The notes under the pieces were generated by a model. That model was not told where the DNA came from, searched no databases, and was given only the letters and a program-made list of their open reading frames with translations. 64,000 bases of DNA. It comes from Shinella zoogloeoides. GTDB lineage: Bacteria; Pseudomonadota; Alphaproteobacteria; Rhizobiales; Rhizobiaceae. The position numbers were made by a program, and so were the translations under genes. Positions 38,170 to 47,534 of the stretch are shown in pieces. Positions within the stretch are counted from its first letter, which is position 1. Each line of letters starts with the position of its first letter. Location: the NCBI RefSeq assembly GCF_022682305.1, contig NZ_CP093528.1, positions 1,315,501 to 1,379,500 of the forward strand, given 5' to 3'.

Positions 38170-39107
38170 GCGCGGGCACCCTGGTTCTGCGAGAGAAGAA
38201 GCGTTTCCATAACGGCCATGCGGACGGCGACGCCCATCTCGACCTGCTGCTCGATCACGCTCTGCGGGCCGTCGGCGATCTCGGAGGCGATCTCGACGCC
38301 GCGGTTCATCGGGCCGGGGTGCATGACGAGCGCGTCGTCCTTCGCCGCCTTCAGCTTTTCCGCGTCGAGGCCGTAATAGTGGAAGTATTCGCGCACGGAG
38401 GGCACGAAGGCGCCGGACATGCGCTCGCGCTGGAGGCGCAGCATCATCACGACGTCGGCGTCTTTCAGGCCTTCCTCCATCGAGTGATAGACCTCCGCGC
38501 CCATGTCCGCGATGCCGGAGGGTAGCAGCGTCGCCGGGGCGACGACGCGCACCCGCGCGCCCATGGCGTTGAGGAGGAGGATGTTAGAGCGGGCGACGCG
38601 CGAATGCAGCACGTCGCCGCAGATGGCGACGATGATGCGCGAGAGCTTGCCCTTGGCTCGGCGGATGGTCAGCGCATCGAGCAGGGCCTGCGTCGGATGC
38701 TCATGCTGGCCGTCGCCGGCGTTCACCACCGAGCAGGAGACTTTCTGCGCCAGCAGCGCGGCGGCACCGGCCGAGGAGTGGCGCACCACCAGCACGTCGG
38801 GGTGCATGGCGTTCAGCGTCATCGCCGTGTCGATCAGCGTCTCGCCCTTCTTCACCGAGGAATTGCCGACCGACATGTTCATCACGTCGGCGCCGAGGCG
38901 TTTGCCGGCAAGCTCGAAGGAGGATTGCGTGCGGGTGGAGGCTTCGAAGAAGAGATTGATCTGCGTCAGGCCCCGGAGGGTCGACGTCTTCTTCTCTCGC
39001 TGGCGGGAGATTTTCACCGCCTCGTCGGCGCGGTCGAGCAGGTGGGTGATCTCCTGCTCGGTCAAACCCTTGATACCGAGAAGGTGGCGATGCGGAAAGA
39101 AGTCCAT
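38166..39107 (-). CDS. pyrB: Aspartate carbamoyltransferase catalytic subunit
   Basis: Joins carbamoyl phosphate and aspartate in pyrimidine synthesis. The 313-residue product has the carbamoyl phosphate motif [20 protein letters not shown] near residue 50, a second-site SVKKGET loop near residue 82, and [10 protein letters not shown] near residue 138. The stop overlaps the start of the pyrC-like gene as ATGA. No pyrI regulatory subunit gene is adjacent, which suits a PyrB/pseudo-PyrC complex. Confidence 0.95.
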   Translation of the reverse strand: MDFFPHRHLLGIKGLTEQEITHLLDRADEAVKISRQREKKTSTLRGLTQINLFFEASTRTQSSFELAGKRLGADVMNMSVGNSSVKKGETLIDTAMTLNAMHPDVLVVRHSSAGAAALLAQKVSCSVVNAGDGQHEHPTQALLDALTIRRAKGKLSRIIVAICGDVLHSRVARSNILLLNAMGARVRVVAPATLLPSGIADMGAEVYHSMEEGLKDADVVMMLRLQRERMSGAFVPSVREYFHYYGLDAEKLKAAKDDALVMHPGPMNRGVEIASEIADGPQSVIEQQVEMGVAVRMAVMETLLLSQNQGARA

Positions 39108-39277
39108 GGGACCGCCTCAACTGTCGTGGATACGCGGGGTCTATAGAGCGTCGATCCCGCCCCGGCAAGGCGAAGAGGGCGAGCATTCGCGCCTTCCCAC
39201 GCTTTTGTGCGGGGCAACGGTGCCGCAGGGCCTTGCGCCCCGTTTCGCCCCGCCGCGACTTGGGCTAGAACCCGCTC

Positions 39278-40924
39278 ATGACTCGCGACACCGAACAGAA
39301 ATTTTCCGATCTCAACCAGCCCTCTCTCTGGTCGGGCATCAACGCCTATCGCTCCGACCCGCTGCTGGTCGATGCCACCGACGCCATGCCCAAGCCGCTG
39401 CGCGACGAGTTCGACGCCATCGGCCGCTATGTGACCTCGCCGGAGGCGCAGGAGCTGGCCCGCATGGCGAACGAGGGCGTGCCGAAGCTGCGCACCCACG
39501 GGCCGCGCGGCGAGCGCATCGATACCGTCGATTTCCACCCGGCCTGGCACGCGCTGATGCGCCGCTCCATGGTGAGCGGCCTGCATTCCTCGCTCTGGGA
39601 GAACGTGCCGGACGAGCAGGGCCGGGCGCACAAGGCGCGCGCCGTGCGTTTCTACCTGACGGCGCAGCTCGAATGCGGGCATCTGTGCCCGCTGACGATG
39701 ACCAGCGCCTCGGTCGCCGCGCTTTCCGCCTCGCCGCAGGTGCAGCGCGAATGGGGTCGAAAAATCCTGTCGCGCAAATACGATTCGGCCAACAAGCCGG
39801 CCATGCAGAAGAGCGCCATCACGCTCGGCATGGGCATGACGGAAAAGCAGGGCGGCACGGATGTGCGCGCCAACACTTCGACGGCCGAGCGGGTGGGCGA
39901 GGGCGTCTATCGCCTCTCCGGCCACAAGTGGTTCATGTCCGCGCCGATGAGCGACGGCTTCGTCATGCTGGCGCAGACGCGCGAGGGCGTCGGCTGCTTC
40001 CTCGTGCCGCGGCTGCTGGAGGACGGCTCCAGCAACGGCCTGCGCTTCCAGCGCCTCAAGGACAAGATCGGCAACCGATCGAATGCCTCCTCCGAGGTCG
40101 AGTTCTCCGAAACCTTCGGCTTCCTGCTCGGCGCGCCCGATGCGGGCATCCGCACGATCCTCGACATGGTGACGCTGACGCGGCTCGACTGCGCGCTGGC
40201 TTCTGCCGGCATCATGCGTGCCTCGCTGGCGGAGGCCGTGCACCATACGCGCGGCCGCAGCGTCTTCGGCAAGCCGCTCGTCGCCCAGCCGATCATGACG
40301 CGTGTTCTCGCCGACATGGCGCTCGACGTCGCCGGTGCGACCGCGCTCGCCTTCCGCCTCGCCGACGCCTTCGACAAGGCGCGCGACAGCGCGGAGGATG
40401 CCGCCTATGCCCGCATCATGACGCCGGTCACGAAATACTGGTGCTGCAAGATCGCGCCCGCCCTTATCTACGAGGCGATGGAGTGCATCGGCGGCAGCGG
40501 TTATGTCGAGGAGCGGCCCATCGCGCGGCATTACCGCGAAGCACCGGTCAATGCGATCTGGGAAGGCTCCGGCAATGTCATGGCGCTCGACTTGATGCGC
40601 GTCATCGGCCGGGGCAGGGACCTCTTCGAAATGCTCTTCGCCGGGCTCGCCCGTGATCTCGGCCCGGCCGGCAAGAAGACGGTGGACGTGCTGCGCGCCT
40701 GCCTGTCGCTCTGCGAGCGCGACGAGGGCGCGGCCCGCATGCTGGTGGAGCAGCTGGCGCTCGCCGCCGCCGCCGCCGAACTCTACCGCGCCGGTGCCGG
40801 CCGCGTCGCCGATGCCTTCCTGGAAACGCGCCTCGCCTCCGGCTGGCGCTCGACCTATGGCATGCTCGATTCGCGCTTCGATTCGGCCTACATCGTCGAC
40901 CTGCTCTATCCGCCGGCGAGATAG
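39278..40924 (+). CDS. Acyl-CoA dehydrogenase, AidB-like
   Basis: A 548-residue FAD-dependent dehydrogenase of the AidB subgroup. The flavin-binding segment MGMTEKQGGTDVRANTST lies near residue 186. The C-terminal helical domain contains ECIGGSGYVEERPIARHYRE near 404 and VNAIWEGSGNVMALDLMRV near 427, hallmarks of E. coli AidB. AidB belongs to the adaptive response to alkylation, and its true substrate is uncertain. The gene ends inside the 3' end of the convergent AEC transporter gene (19 bases shared). Confidence 0.88.
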   Translation: MTRDTEQKFSDLNQPSLWSGINAYRSDPLLVDATDAMPKPLRDEFDAIGRYVTSPEAQELARMANEGVPKLRTHGPRGERIDTVDFHPAWHALMRRSMVSGLHSSLWENVPDEQGRAHKARAVRFYLTAQLECGHLCPLTMTSASVAALSASPQVQREWGRKILSRKYDSANKPAMQKSAITLGMGMTEKQGGTDVRANTSTAERVGEGVYRLSGHKWFMSAPMSDGFVMLAQTREGVGCFLVPRLLEDGSSNGLRFQRLKDKIGNRSNASSEVEFSETFGFLLGAPDAGIRTILDMVTLTRLDCALASAGIMRASLAEAVHHTRGRSVFGKPLVAQPIMTRVLADMALDVAGATALAFRLADAFDKARDSAEDAAYARIMTPVTKYWCCKIAPALIYEAMECIGGSGYVEERPIARHYREAPVNAIWEGSGNVMALDLMRVIGRGRDLFEMLFAGLARDLGPAGKKTVDVLRACLSLCERDEGAARMLVEQLALAAAAAELYRAGAGRVADAFLETRLASGWRSTYGMLDSRFDSAYIVDLLYPPAR

Positions 40925-41841
40925 GCGGTCGCCGTCAGCACCATCGGAATGGTGAAGAAAGAGGCGATCGTCTGCAGTGTCGCGACGGCGGCGTAGAGCG
41001 GTGCGTCGCCGCCCATCTGCTTGGCCAGCACATAGCCGTTCATCGCGGTCGGAACGCTCGCGCCCATGGCGATGGTGAGGAGCTGTTCGCCGCGAAGGCC
41101 CAGCGCATAGGCCGCGCCCGTCATGATCAGCGGCATGAAGACGAGTTTCAGCGCGACGGGCAATAGCGCCAGCGGGCGGGGCCGCATCGCATCCGCCAGC
41201 TTCAGCCCAGCGCCGACCATGATCAGGCCGAGGCTGAGCGAGGTGTCGGCGACGAACTCCACCGTCTGCATCAGCGGCGCATAGATACGGACCCCCGACA
41301 GGTTGACGAGAACGCCGAGCACGGAGCCGATGATCATCGGATTGGTGAGGATCTTCTGCGCGAAGGTCTTCAGGCTGCGCGAGCCGCCGCCGAACCAGAC
41401 AAGCACGGCGATATTGTAGAAATTCAGGGGGATGATGATCAGCGTCGCCACGAGCGCGACGAGGGCGAGACTATCCGCACCGTAGAGCTTTTCACCGATG
41501 GCGAGCGCGATGAAGGCATTCCAGCGCGTCGAGGTCTGGAAAACGGTCGTATAGGACGCGCCGGAAACCTGCGCTGCGCGAAAGAGTGGCCAGCAGAGGA
41601 TTAGCACCAGGGCGATGAACGTCACGGAGCCGATGGAACCGAGCGCGATCGCGCCCGCGTCGATGCCCGAAAACTCCGCCTTGGCGAGCGTGATGAAGAG
41701 CAGCGCGGGAAACAGCACGAAGAAGCCGAGTTGTTCCAGCCCGTTCCACATGTCGCGGTCGATCTGTCGCCAGCGCTTGAGCAGCGCGCCCAGCACGACG
41801 AGCAGGAAAACGGGGAGGATAGTTTCGAAGATGGCGAGCAT
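40906..41841 (-). CDS. AEC family transporter (auxin efflux carrier-like permease)
   Basis: A 311-residue membrane protein with about ten segments in two five-helix halves. It begins MLAIFETILPVFLLVVLGAL and carries the conserved late stretch GASVPTAMNGYVLAKQMGGD near residue 268. Bacterial AEC proteins include malonate and auxin-related carriers; the substrate here is unknown. It is convergent with the acyl-CoA dehydrogenase gene, overlapping it by 19 bases. Confidence 0.88.
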   Translation of the reverse strand: MLAIFETILPVFLLVVLGALLKRWRQIDRDMWNGLEQLGFFVLFPALLFITLAKAEFSGIDAGAIALGSIGSVTFIALVLILCWPLFRAAQVSGASYTTVFQTSTRWNAFIALAIGEKLYGADSLALVALVATLIIIPLNFYNIAVLVWFGGGSRSLKTFAQKILTNPMIIGSVLGVLVNLSGVRIYAPLMQTVEFVADTSLSLGLIMVGAGLKLADAMRPRPLALLPVALKLVFMPLIMTGAAYALGLRGEQLLTIAMGASVPTAMNGYVLAKQMGGDAPLYAAVATLQTIASFFTIPMVLTATAYLAGG

Positions 41842-41994
41842 GGAGCACCGGCGGGACGCGATGCCTGCTCATTCCATGCCGCAGCGCTCATGGCAAGGGC
41901 GGGGCAAGGGAGGGGCATGGCCGGAGGCCGTGTGGAAATTAACCTTAATAACGGGTTTGCGTTGCGCGGCGAAGGTTAACCGGCAAAGGTGCTG

Positions 41995-42013
41995 TTTACT
42001 TGGTGTTAACCAT
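41995..42013 (+). promoter_or_regulatory. Candidate CtrA binding site
   Basis: TTTA-N7-TTAACCAT is one mismatch from the full CtrA consensus TTAA-N7-TTAAC as known in Caulobacter and rhizobia. It lies 17 bases before the start of a 53-codon membrane protein gene. Further TTAACC copies occur at 41938-41943 and 41975-41980 in the same gap. Confidence 0.4.
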
Positions 42014-42030
42014 GTAGGCGAGTACCTGAT

Positions 42031-42192
42031 ATGGCCAGAACGGCCCGCATTTCGGTCATGACGACCCTGTTTTCCTTCGCGGCGGTGGATATCGTCGTGC
42101 CGCTCCTCGTGCTCGTTGCGGGCGTGGCGGTCAGCGAGGCGATTTTTGCGGCTGGCGATCTTCTCGCCCTGAAGAGGAGGGCGGCGGCATGA
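42031..42192 (+). CDS. 53-residue single-span membrane protein
   Basis: ATG 42031 to TGA 42190-42192 encodes 53 residues: a basic start (MARTARISVM), a hydrophobic stretch from about residue 11 to 42 with one or two spans, and a basic end (LKRRAAA). The stop overlaps the start of the next gene as ATGA, strong evidence for translation. No family is recognised. A CtrA-like site lies just upstream. Confidence 0.65.
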   Translation: MARTARISVMTTLFSFAAVDIVVPLLVLVAGVAVSEAIFAAGDLLALKRRAAA

Positions 42193-42518
42193 AGTGGTTC
42201 CTGATTCTCTGGGCAGGCCCCATCGCGCTGCTTGGCAGCTGGTACGGGCTTTCCTACTACGACATGAGCTTCGGCATCTTCATGCTGACGCGCGATGCGC
42301 ATGATCTGGTCTTCCGCATCTACGGCCACATCCTCGGCATTCCTCCGGAAAGCATCCCGCCGCTCGTGCTGCGCGCCATCATCTTCGACAGCCTGCTGGT
42401 CTTCGCCCTTATCGCCTTCCGTCGCCGCAGGAAGATTGCGGCATGGTGGCAGGCGCGCCGTCAGTCCTCTTCCCGCGCGGCTCTTGCCAGCGACGAGAGC
42501 CTGTCCAGCGCGCCCTGA
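42189..42518 (+). CDS. DUF6105-like small membrane protein
   Basis: A 109-residue protein with two membrane segments ([20 protein letters not shown] near residues 3-22 and [18 protein letters not shown] near 60-77). The loop between them carries [21 protein letters not shown] recall this pattern as DUF6105 in Rhizobiales. It is translationally coupled to the 53-residue protein through ATGA. Its last 58 bases overlap the 3' end of ruvX on the opposite strand. Confidence 0.75.
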   Translation: MKWFLILWAGPIALLGSWYGLSYYDMSFGIFMLTRDAHDLVFRIYGHILGIPPESIPPLVLRAIIFDSLLVFALIAFRRRRKIAAWWQARRQSSSRAALASDESLSSAP

Positions 42519-42949
42519 AGGATGAAGGACGCGGCGGCCGAATCGATGCGTTCGGCCCGCTTCTTGCGCGAGACGTCCATTTCGATCAGCGTGCGTTCCG
42601 CCGCCACCGTCGAAAGCCGCTCATCCCAGAAGACGAAGGGAATGTCGGTCTTGTCGGACATCGAGCGCACGAAGGCGCGCGTCGCCTGAACGCGCGGGCC
42701 GGCGCTGCCGTCCATGTTCATCGGCAGGCCGATGACGAAGGCGACGACCTTCTCCTTTTCGGCAAAGGCCAGCAGCACTTCCGCATCCTGCGTGAATTTC
42801 ACGCGCTTCAGCACCGGCCGGGGCGTTGCCAGACGCCGGCCGAGATCGGAGACCGAAAGACCGATGGTCTTGGTGCCGAGGTCGAGGCCGGCGATGGGCT
42901 GGCCGGGCGCAAGGGCTTCCGCCAGTTCTTCCAGTGTCAGCGTCGCCAT
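42461..42949 (-). CDS. ruvX: Holliday junction resolvase-like YqgF/RuvX
   Basis: RNase H-fold nuclease required for 5' maturation of 16S rRNA. The 162-residue product has [15 protein letters not shown] near residue 21 (first acidic residue), [11 protein letters not shown] near 72, and [12 protein letters not shown] near 107, all conserved in the family, with a final [13 protein letters not shown] helix. The 3' end overlaps the convergent DUF6105-like gene. It follows the PhnA-domain gene by ten bases on the same strand. Confidence 0.93.
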   Translation of the reverse strand: MATLTLEELAEALAPGQPIAGLDLGTKTIGLSVSDLGRRLATPRPVLKRVKFTQDAEVLLAFAEKEKVVAFVIGLPMNMDGSAGPRVQATRAFVRSMSDKTDIPFVFWDERLSTVAAERTLIEMDVSRKKRAERIDSAAASFILQGALDRLSSLARAAREED

Positions 42950-42959
42950 TGGAGGTTCC

Positions 42960-43256
42960 TCAGCGCTTGCGGACGAACTCGGTGCGCAGCACCAGTCCCT
43001 TGATGGCGTCGTGCCGGCAATCGATCTCTTCCGGATTGTCGGTGAGGCGGATCGTCTTGATGACGGTGCCCTGTTTGAGCGTCTGCCCCGCGCCCTTCAC
43101 CTTCAGGTCCTTAATGAGAACAACCGAATCGCCATCGGCCAGCACATTACCGGCGGCATCGTGCACAACGTTCGCCGCGGCCTTCTCCGCCGCGATCTCC
43201 GAGGCCGGACGCCATTCGCCGGTTGCTTCGTCATAGATGTAGTCGTCATCGCTCAT
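42960..43256 (-). CDS. PhnA/YjdM-domain protein without the zinc ribbon
   Basis: A 98-residue protein whose residues 30-98 match the PhnA C-terminal domain: [20 protein letters not shown] and the end RTEFVRKR. The N-terminal zinc ribbon of E. coli YjdM is replaced by a short acidic, cysteine-free start ([15 protein letters not shown]). The family was once linked to phosphonate use, but no phosphonate gene is nearby and the function is unknown. It probably forms an operon with ruvX. Confidence 0.85.
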   Translation of the reverse strand: MSDDDYIYDEATGEWRPASEIAAEKAAANVVHDAAGNVLADGDSVVLIKDLKVKGAGQTLKQGTVIKTIRLTDNPEEIDCRHDAIKGLVLRTEFVRKR

Positions 43257-43367
43257 GGCGGGGTTCCTTCAATATGATGTAGGTCACGCTTATAACGTTC
43301 GCGCCGTGGATGGAAACGGCCTTGGCCGCTCTATATTGGGAACTGGCAATCAAACGGGAGAATACGC

Positions 43368-44072
43368 ATGAAAATCACCTGGCTCGGCCATTCCGCCTTC
43401 CGGATCGAGACGGCGAAGGCCCGGATCCTCATCGACCCGTTCTTCACCGGCAATCCCGCCTTCGACGAATCGACCCGCAAGGATGCCGTCGCCGGACTCA
43501 CCCATGTCCTGCTCACCCATGGCCACGGCGACCATGTCGGCGATACGATCAAGATCGCCGCGGAGACTGGCGCGACCGTTCTGGCCAATGCGGACCTTGC
43601 CGCCTGGCTCGGCGCGAAGGGTGTTGAAAAGGTCGACATGGGCAATACCGGCGGCACCGTGCATTTCGACGGCTTCTCGACCACCTTCGTCAACGCGCTG
43701 CATTCTTCCGCGCAGATCACCGAGGACGGCGTTTCCCATTCGCTCGGCAACGCCAACGGTCTCGTGCTGCATTTTGAGGACGAGCCGACGCTCTATCACA
43801 TGGGCGATACCGATATCTTCTCCGACATGGCGCTGATCAACGAACTGCACCAGCCGGAAATCGGCCTCCTGCCGATCGGCGACCGGTTCACCATGGGCGG
43901 TGCCGTGGCGGCGCTCGCCTGCCAGCGCTTCTTCAAGTTCGACACCGTCATTCCCTGCCACTACGGTTCCTTCGGCATCATCGACCAGACGGCCGACCTC
44001 TTCGTGCAGGCGATGGACGGTGCTTCGGCGAAGATCGAGGTGCCGAAGGCCGGTGGTTCGGTGTCGTGCTAA
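43368..44072 (+). CDS. UPF0173 metal-dependent hydrolase
   Basis: A 234-residue metallo-beta-lactamase-fold protein. It has [15 protein letters not shown] at the start, the zinc motif [12 protein letters not shown] near residues 48-59, [12 protein letters not shown] near 144 and [12 protein letters not shown] near 197. This matches the UPF0173/UlaG-like group, whose substrate is not known. GGGAG precedes the ATG. It lies 105 bases before gatC on the same strand and may be separately transcribed. Confidence 0.92.
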   Translation: MKITWLGHSAFRIETAKARILIDPFFTGNPAFDESTRKDAVAGLTHVLLTHGHGDHVGDTIKIAAETGATVLANADLAAWLGAKGVEKVDMGNTGGTVHFDGFSTTFVNALHSSAQITEDGVSHSLGNANGLVLHFEDEPTLYHMGDTDIFSDMALINELHQPEIGLLPIGDRFTMGGAVAALACQRFFKFDTVIPCHYGSFGIIDQTADLFVQAMDGASAKIEVPKAGGSVSC

Positions 44073-44118
44073 GCGGCTGGAAAAGCGGCGAGGGGGCATG
44101 GAAGCGACCATTCCCCCG

Positions 44119-44147
44119 TTGCGCCCCTTGGGCTTGGTCAGTATAGC
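44119..44147 (+). promoter_or_regulatory. Candidate gatC promoter
   Basis: TTGCGC (44119-44124) stands 17 bases before TATAGC (44142-44147), 31 bases upstream of the gatC ATG. It resembles a sigma-70 promoter; evidence is motif spacing only. Confidence 0.35.
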
Positions 44148-44177
44148 GGGGAGGAAATTTCCTATCGGAGACCATCC

Positions 44178-44465
44178 ATGTCCGTAGATCTAGCCACCGT
44201 GAAGCGCGTCGCGCGCCTTGCCCGCATCGCTGTCAGCGAGGAAGAGGCAAACCGCATGACCGGCGAGCTGAACGGCATCCTCGGCTTCGTCGAGCAGCTT
44301 TCCGAGGTTGATGTCGAGGGCGTCGAGCCGATGACGTCCGTCACGCCCATGGAGATGCGCAAGCGCGATGACGTCGTCAATGACGGCAACAAGGCGGATG
44401 CCATCGTCGCTAATGCGCCGTCGTCCGACCGCAACTTCTTCCAGGTTCCGAAGGTGGTGGAGTAA
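44178..44465 (+). CDS. gatC: Aspartyl/glutamyl-tRNA amidotransferase subunit C
   Basis: Small subunit that stabilises GatA in the GatCAB complex, which converts Glu-tRNA-Gln or Asp-tRNA-Asn to the correct amide. The 95-residue product has the typical [20 protein letters not shown] start and the C-terminal [18 protein letters not shown] and FFQVPKVVE. Length is normal. gatA lies downstream, but a GNAT gene is inserted between them. Confidence 0.95.
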   Translation: MSVDLATVKRVARLARIAVSEEEANRMTGELNGILGFVEQLSEVDVEGVEPMTSVTPMEMRKRDDVVNDGNKADAIVANAPSSDRNFFQVPKVVE

Positions 44466-44468
44466 TCC

Positions 44469-44933
44469 TTGCCCGTCACCCTCGCCATCGAGAGCCCCTT
44501 GCAGGATGATGTTCGCACGCTGATCGCGGAGCTGAACACGGTCCTGCTCGAACTCTCGCCGCCGGAGGCCTGCTATCACCTGACCGTCGAACAGATGGCC
44601 GAGCCGACCGTCACGGTCTGGATTGCCCGCGATGGGGATGCCGTTATCGGCTGTGGCGCGCTGAAGCGTCATTCCGATGAAATCGGTGAGGTGAAGCGCA
44701 TGTTCACCCGGCCGGAATGGCAGGGGCAGGGCATCGGCCGCCGCATCCTCGGCGAGATCGAGGCCATCGCCGAACGGGAAGGGCTCGAAACCCTCGTCCT
44801 CGAAACCGGCGACCAGCATCCGGCCGCCTGGGCGCTCTACGAGAAGGCGGGCTTTGCCCGCTGCGGCCCTGTGCTCGACTACCCGGATTCGCCTTATTCC
44901 GTATTTTATCAAAAGCAGCTTCGTGCTGCCTGA
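44469..44933 (+). CDS. GNAT family N-acetyltransferase between gatC and gatA
   Basis: A 154-residue acetyltransferase with the acetyl-CoA loop [18 protein letters not shown] near residue 78 and the downstream [18 protein letters not shown] segment. The start is a TTG at 44469, three bases after the gatC stop; it is the only start that covers the first strand of the fold. The [12 protein letters not shown] ending is typical of a group of small-molecule acetyltransferases. The substrate is unknown. Confidence 0.88.
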   Translation: MPVTLAIESPLQDDVRTLIAELNTVLLELSPPEACYHLTVEQMAEPTVTVWIARDGDAVIGCGALKRHSDEIGEVKRMFTRPEWQGQGIGRRILGEIEAIAEREGLETLVLETGDQHPAAWALYEKAGFARCGPVLDYPDSPYSVFYQKQLRAA

Positions 44934-44950
44934 CCCGAAGTGACCGCACC

Positions 44951-46432
44951 ATGACCGATCTGACCCGCCTCACCATTGCCGAAGCCCGCGAGAAGCTTTC
45001 CTCGAAGGAGATCAAGGCCGTCGAGCTGACGGACGCGTATCTGGCTGCGATCGAAGCGGCCAACCCGGCGATCAACGCCTACGTCACCGTCACGCCCGAA
45101 AAGGCGCGCGAAATGGCGAAGGCGTCCGACGCCCGTCTCGCCGAAGGCAAGGCCGGTGCGCTGGAAGGCATTCCGCTCGGCATCAAGGACCTGTTCGCCA
45201 CGGAAGACGTGCACACGCAGGCCTGCAGCCACATCCTCGACGGCTTCAAGCCGAAATACGAATCGACCGTCACCCAGAACCTCTGGAACGACGGCGCCGT
45301 CATGCTCGGCAAGCTGAACATGGACGAGTTCGCCATGGGCTCCTCCAACGAATCCTCCTATTACGGTGTCGTCAAGAACCCGTGGCGGGCAACGGGCTCC
45401 AACGCCGACCTCGTGCCCGGCGGCTCTTCGGGTGGCTCGGCCGCTGCCGTCGCTGCGTTCCTGTGCGCCGGCGCGACCGCGACGGACACCGGCGGCTCGA
45501 TCCGCCAGCCTGCCGCCTTCACCGGCACCGTCGGCATCAAGCCGACCTACGGCCGCTGCTCGCGCTGGGGTATCGTCGCCTTTGCCTCCTCGCTGGACCA
45601 GGCCGGCCCGATCGCCCGCGACGTGCGCGACGCCGCGATCCTCCTGAAGTCCATGGCGAGCGTCGACAAGAAGGACACGACCTCCGTCGATCTGCCGGTG
45701 CCGGATTATGAAGCCTCGCTCGGCCAGTCGCTGAAGGGCATGCGCATCGGCATTCCGCGCGAATACCGCGTCGACGGCATGCCGGACGAAATCGAAGCGC
45801 TCTGGCAGCAGGGCATCGCCTGGCTCAAGGATGCTGGTGCCGAGATCGTCGACATTTCCCTGCCGCACACGAAATATGCCCTGCCGGCCTATTACATCGT
45901 TGCTCCGGCGGAAGCCTCGTCGAACCTCGCCCGTTACGACGGCGTGCGCTACGGCCTGCGCGTCGACGGCAAGGATATCGTCGACATGTACGAGAAGACG
46001 CGCGCCGCAGGCTTCGGCCACGAGGTCAAGCGCCGCATCATGATCGGCACCTACGTGCTCTCGGCCGGTTACTACGACGCCTATTACCTGCAGGCCCAGA
46101 AGGTGCGCACGCTCATCAAGCGTGACTTCGAACTGGCCTTCAATGCCGGTGTCGACGCCATCCTGACGCCCGCCACGCCGTCCTCCGCCTTCGGCATCGC
46201 CGACGAGGACCTCGCGGCCGATCCGGTGAAGATGTACCTTCAGGACATCTTCACGGTGACGGTGAACATGGCCGGCCTGCCGGGCCTTTCGGTTCCCGCC
46301 GGCCTCGACCACAAGGGCCTGCCGCTCGGCCTGCAGCTTATTGGCAAGCCCTTCGAGGAGGAAAGCCTCTTCAAGACGGCCCATGTCATCGAGCAGGCCG
46401 CTGGCCGCTTCACGCCGGCCAAGTGGTGGTAA
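44951..46432 (+). CDS. gatA: Aspartyl/glutamyl-tRNA amidotransferase subunit A
   Basis: Glutaminase subunit of GatCAB that releases ammonia from glutamine. The 493-residue product has the amidase triad Lys79 (LGIKDLF), Ser159 ([13 protein letters not shown]) and Ser183 ([12 protein letters not shown]). The length matches the family. The start [12 protein letters not shown] at 44951 fits the conserved N-terminus; earlier in-frame codons lie inside the GNAT gene. The presence of GatCAB suggests that a GlnRS or AsnRS gene is missing. Confidence 0.97.
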   Translation: MTDLTRLTIAEAREKLSSKEIKAVELTDAYLAAIEAANPAINAYVTVTPEKAREMAKASDARLAEGKAGALEGIPLGIKDLFATEDVHTQACSHILDGFKPKYESTVTQNLWNDGAVMLGKLNMDEFAMGSSNESSYYGVVKNPWRATGSNADLVPGGSSGGSAAAVAAFLCAGATATDTGGSIRQPAAFTGTVGIKPTYGRCSRWGIVAFASSLDQAGPIARDVRDAAILLKSMASVDKKDTTSVDLPVPDYEASLGQSLKGMRIGIPREYRVDGMPDEIEALWQQGIAWLKDAGAEIVDISLPHTKYALPAYYIVAPAEASSNLARYDGVRYGLRVDGKDIVDMYEKTRAAGFGHEVKRRIMIGTYVLSAGYYDAYYLQAQKVRTLIKRDFELAFNAGVDAILTPATPSSAFGIADEDLAADPVKMYLQDIFTVTVNMAGLPGLSVPAGLDHKGLPLGLQLIGKPFEEESLFKTAHVIEQAAGRFTPAKWW

Positions 46433-46458
46433 GGGGCGCATAGCCCTCGATCATCTTC

Positions 46459-46497
46459 GTGGATAGCGGTTGGCGTCTCTCGCCAACCGCTATCCAC
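46459..46497. terminator. Perfect 17-bp hairpin after gatA
   Basis: GTGGATAGCGGTTGGCG (46459-46475) pairs without mismatch with 46481-46497 around a five-base loop (TCTCT). It is 27 bases past the gatA stop and ends 32 bases before the next gene. No U-tract follows. It could be a processing or termination signal. Confidence 0.55.
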
Positions 46498-46529
46498 AGT
46501 GCTTTGATGGCGGCGGAGAGAGCTGCCGC

Positions 46530-47039
46530 ATGATCACCGTACGCAACGCGCTTGAGGAAGATGTCCCGGCCCTGATCGGGATCGGCGTCCGCGCCTGGGA
46601 GCAGGCCATCGTCGGCGTTCCCGTTCAGGTGCGGCGCGACCATGCCCGCAATGCCTTCCAGCAATTCCTCGCCAATCGCTGGCTGCGCGTGACCGTCGCC
46701 GATCTCGACGGCCAGCTTTCCGGTTGGGCTTCGCGCGAGAAGCTGGACGACGAAATCAGCGATCTCTGGGTCGATCCCGCGCAGCAGCGAAAGGGCCTCG
46801 GTTCGGCCCTGCTTGCCGCGATGGAAACCGAGATCGCCGCGGCCGGCTTCGAGGCGGCGCGTCTCCAGACCCATGCGCGCAACCTTGCGGCCGTCGGCTT
46901 CTTCCAGAAGCATGGCTATGGGGTGAGCTGGCTTTCTGTCGATTACTCGGAGCGCCTCGATCGCAACATCGAATCGGTTGGTCTGCGCCGGCAGCTCGTG
47001 ATGGACGGACCCATCGCCTACGGACCGGGCGGGTTCTGA
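46530..47039 (+). CDS. GNAT family N-acetyltransferase after gatA
   Basis: A 169-residue acetyltransferase with the CoA-binding loop VDPAQQRKGLGSALLAAME near residue 84 and the ARNLAAVGFFQKHGYGVSWL segment near 122. The start MITVRNALEEDVPAL at 46530 gives the usual first strand; the frame upstream runs into the hairpin. It is not obviously close to the other two GNAT proteins near gat genes. It ends facing the yjhX-like gene with a shared hairpin between them. Confidence 0.88.
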   Translation: MITVRNALEEDVPALIGIGVRAWEQAIVGVPVQVRRDHARNAFQQFLANRWLRVTVADLDGQLSGWASREKLDDEISDLWVDPAQQRKGLGSALLAAMETEIAAAGFEAARLQTHARNLAAVGFFQKHGYGVSWLSVDYSERLDRNIESVGLRRQLVMDGPIAYGPGGF

Positions 47040-47047
47040 GGCGAAGA

Positions 47048-47072
47048 GGAGGCGGGCTTTCGCCGCGCCTCC
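47048..47072. terminator. Hairpin between convergent GNAT and yjhX-like genes
   Basis: GGAGGCG (47048-47054) pairs with CGCCTCC (47066-47072) around an 11-base loop. It sits in the 41-base gap between two convergent genes and may end both transcripts. Confidence 0.45.
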
Positions 47073-47080
47073 GCCACTTT

Positions 47081-47341
47081 CTACTGGTTGTCGTGCTGGG
47101 CACGAACCAGTTCCAGCCCCCGCTGCGTGATACGGTAGGGCTTGCCGCCGGAGGAGGCGATGCACCGCCGGCGCTTCAGCCTGCGGAAGAGATCCATGTC
47201 AAGACCGCTTGCCCGCCAGCCGTCCCGCGTGATGCAGGTGACCGTCGTGATCTTCCGGGTGTCGTCGTCTTTTTCGATGTCGATCCTGCCGCCCTGGGCG
47301 AGCAGGTGAAGGATGCGCTGTTCGGCGCGCGAAATGTCCAT
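47081..47341 (-). CDS. YjhX family protein (UPF0386)
   Basis: An 86-residue protein beginning MDISRAEQRILHLLAQGGRI with the later motif CITRDGWRASGLDMDLFRRL and a C-terminal winged-helix-like YRITQRGLELV. This matches UPF0386/YjhX, reported in E. coli as a toxin inhibiting topoisomerase I and paired with YjhQ, a GNAT-family antitoxin. Here the convergent neighbour is also a GNAT gene, though in the opposite orientation, so pairing is uncertain. AAGACAATG gives a weak ribosome site. Confidence 0.88.
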   Translation of the reverse strand: MDISRAEQRILHLLAQGGRIDIEKDDDTRKITTVTCITRDGWRASGLDMDLFRRLKRRRCIASSGGKPYRITQRGLELVRAQHDNQ

Positions 47342-47534
47342 TGTCTTGAGAATCCGTCCAGCGTTCGAATGAACGCGAAAAAACGTTCCGCCATCCGATG
47401 GGTGGCAGGGCTCATCGTTTTTTCAGACCCTGCGCGCAAGCTGTGGCGGGCAGGGTCCTCAGCGGGTCTCAGACAAGTTAGACATCAAAACTCCATGACG
47501 GATGCTCCGGAAATACCCGGAGCATCCGCAAAGG

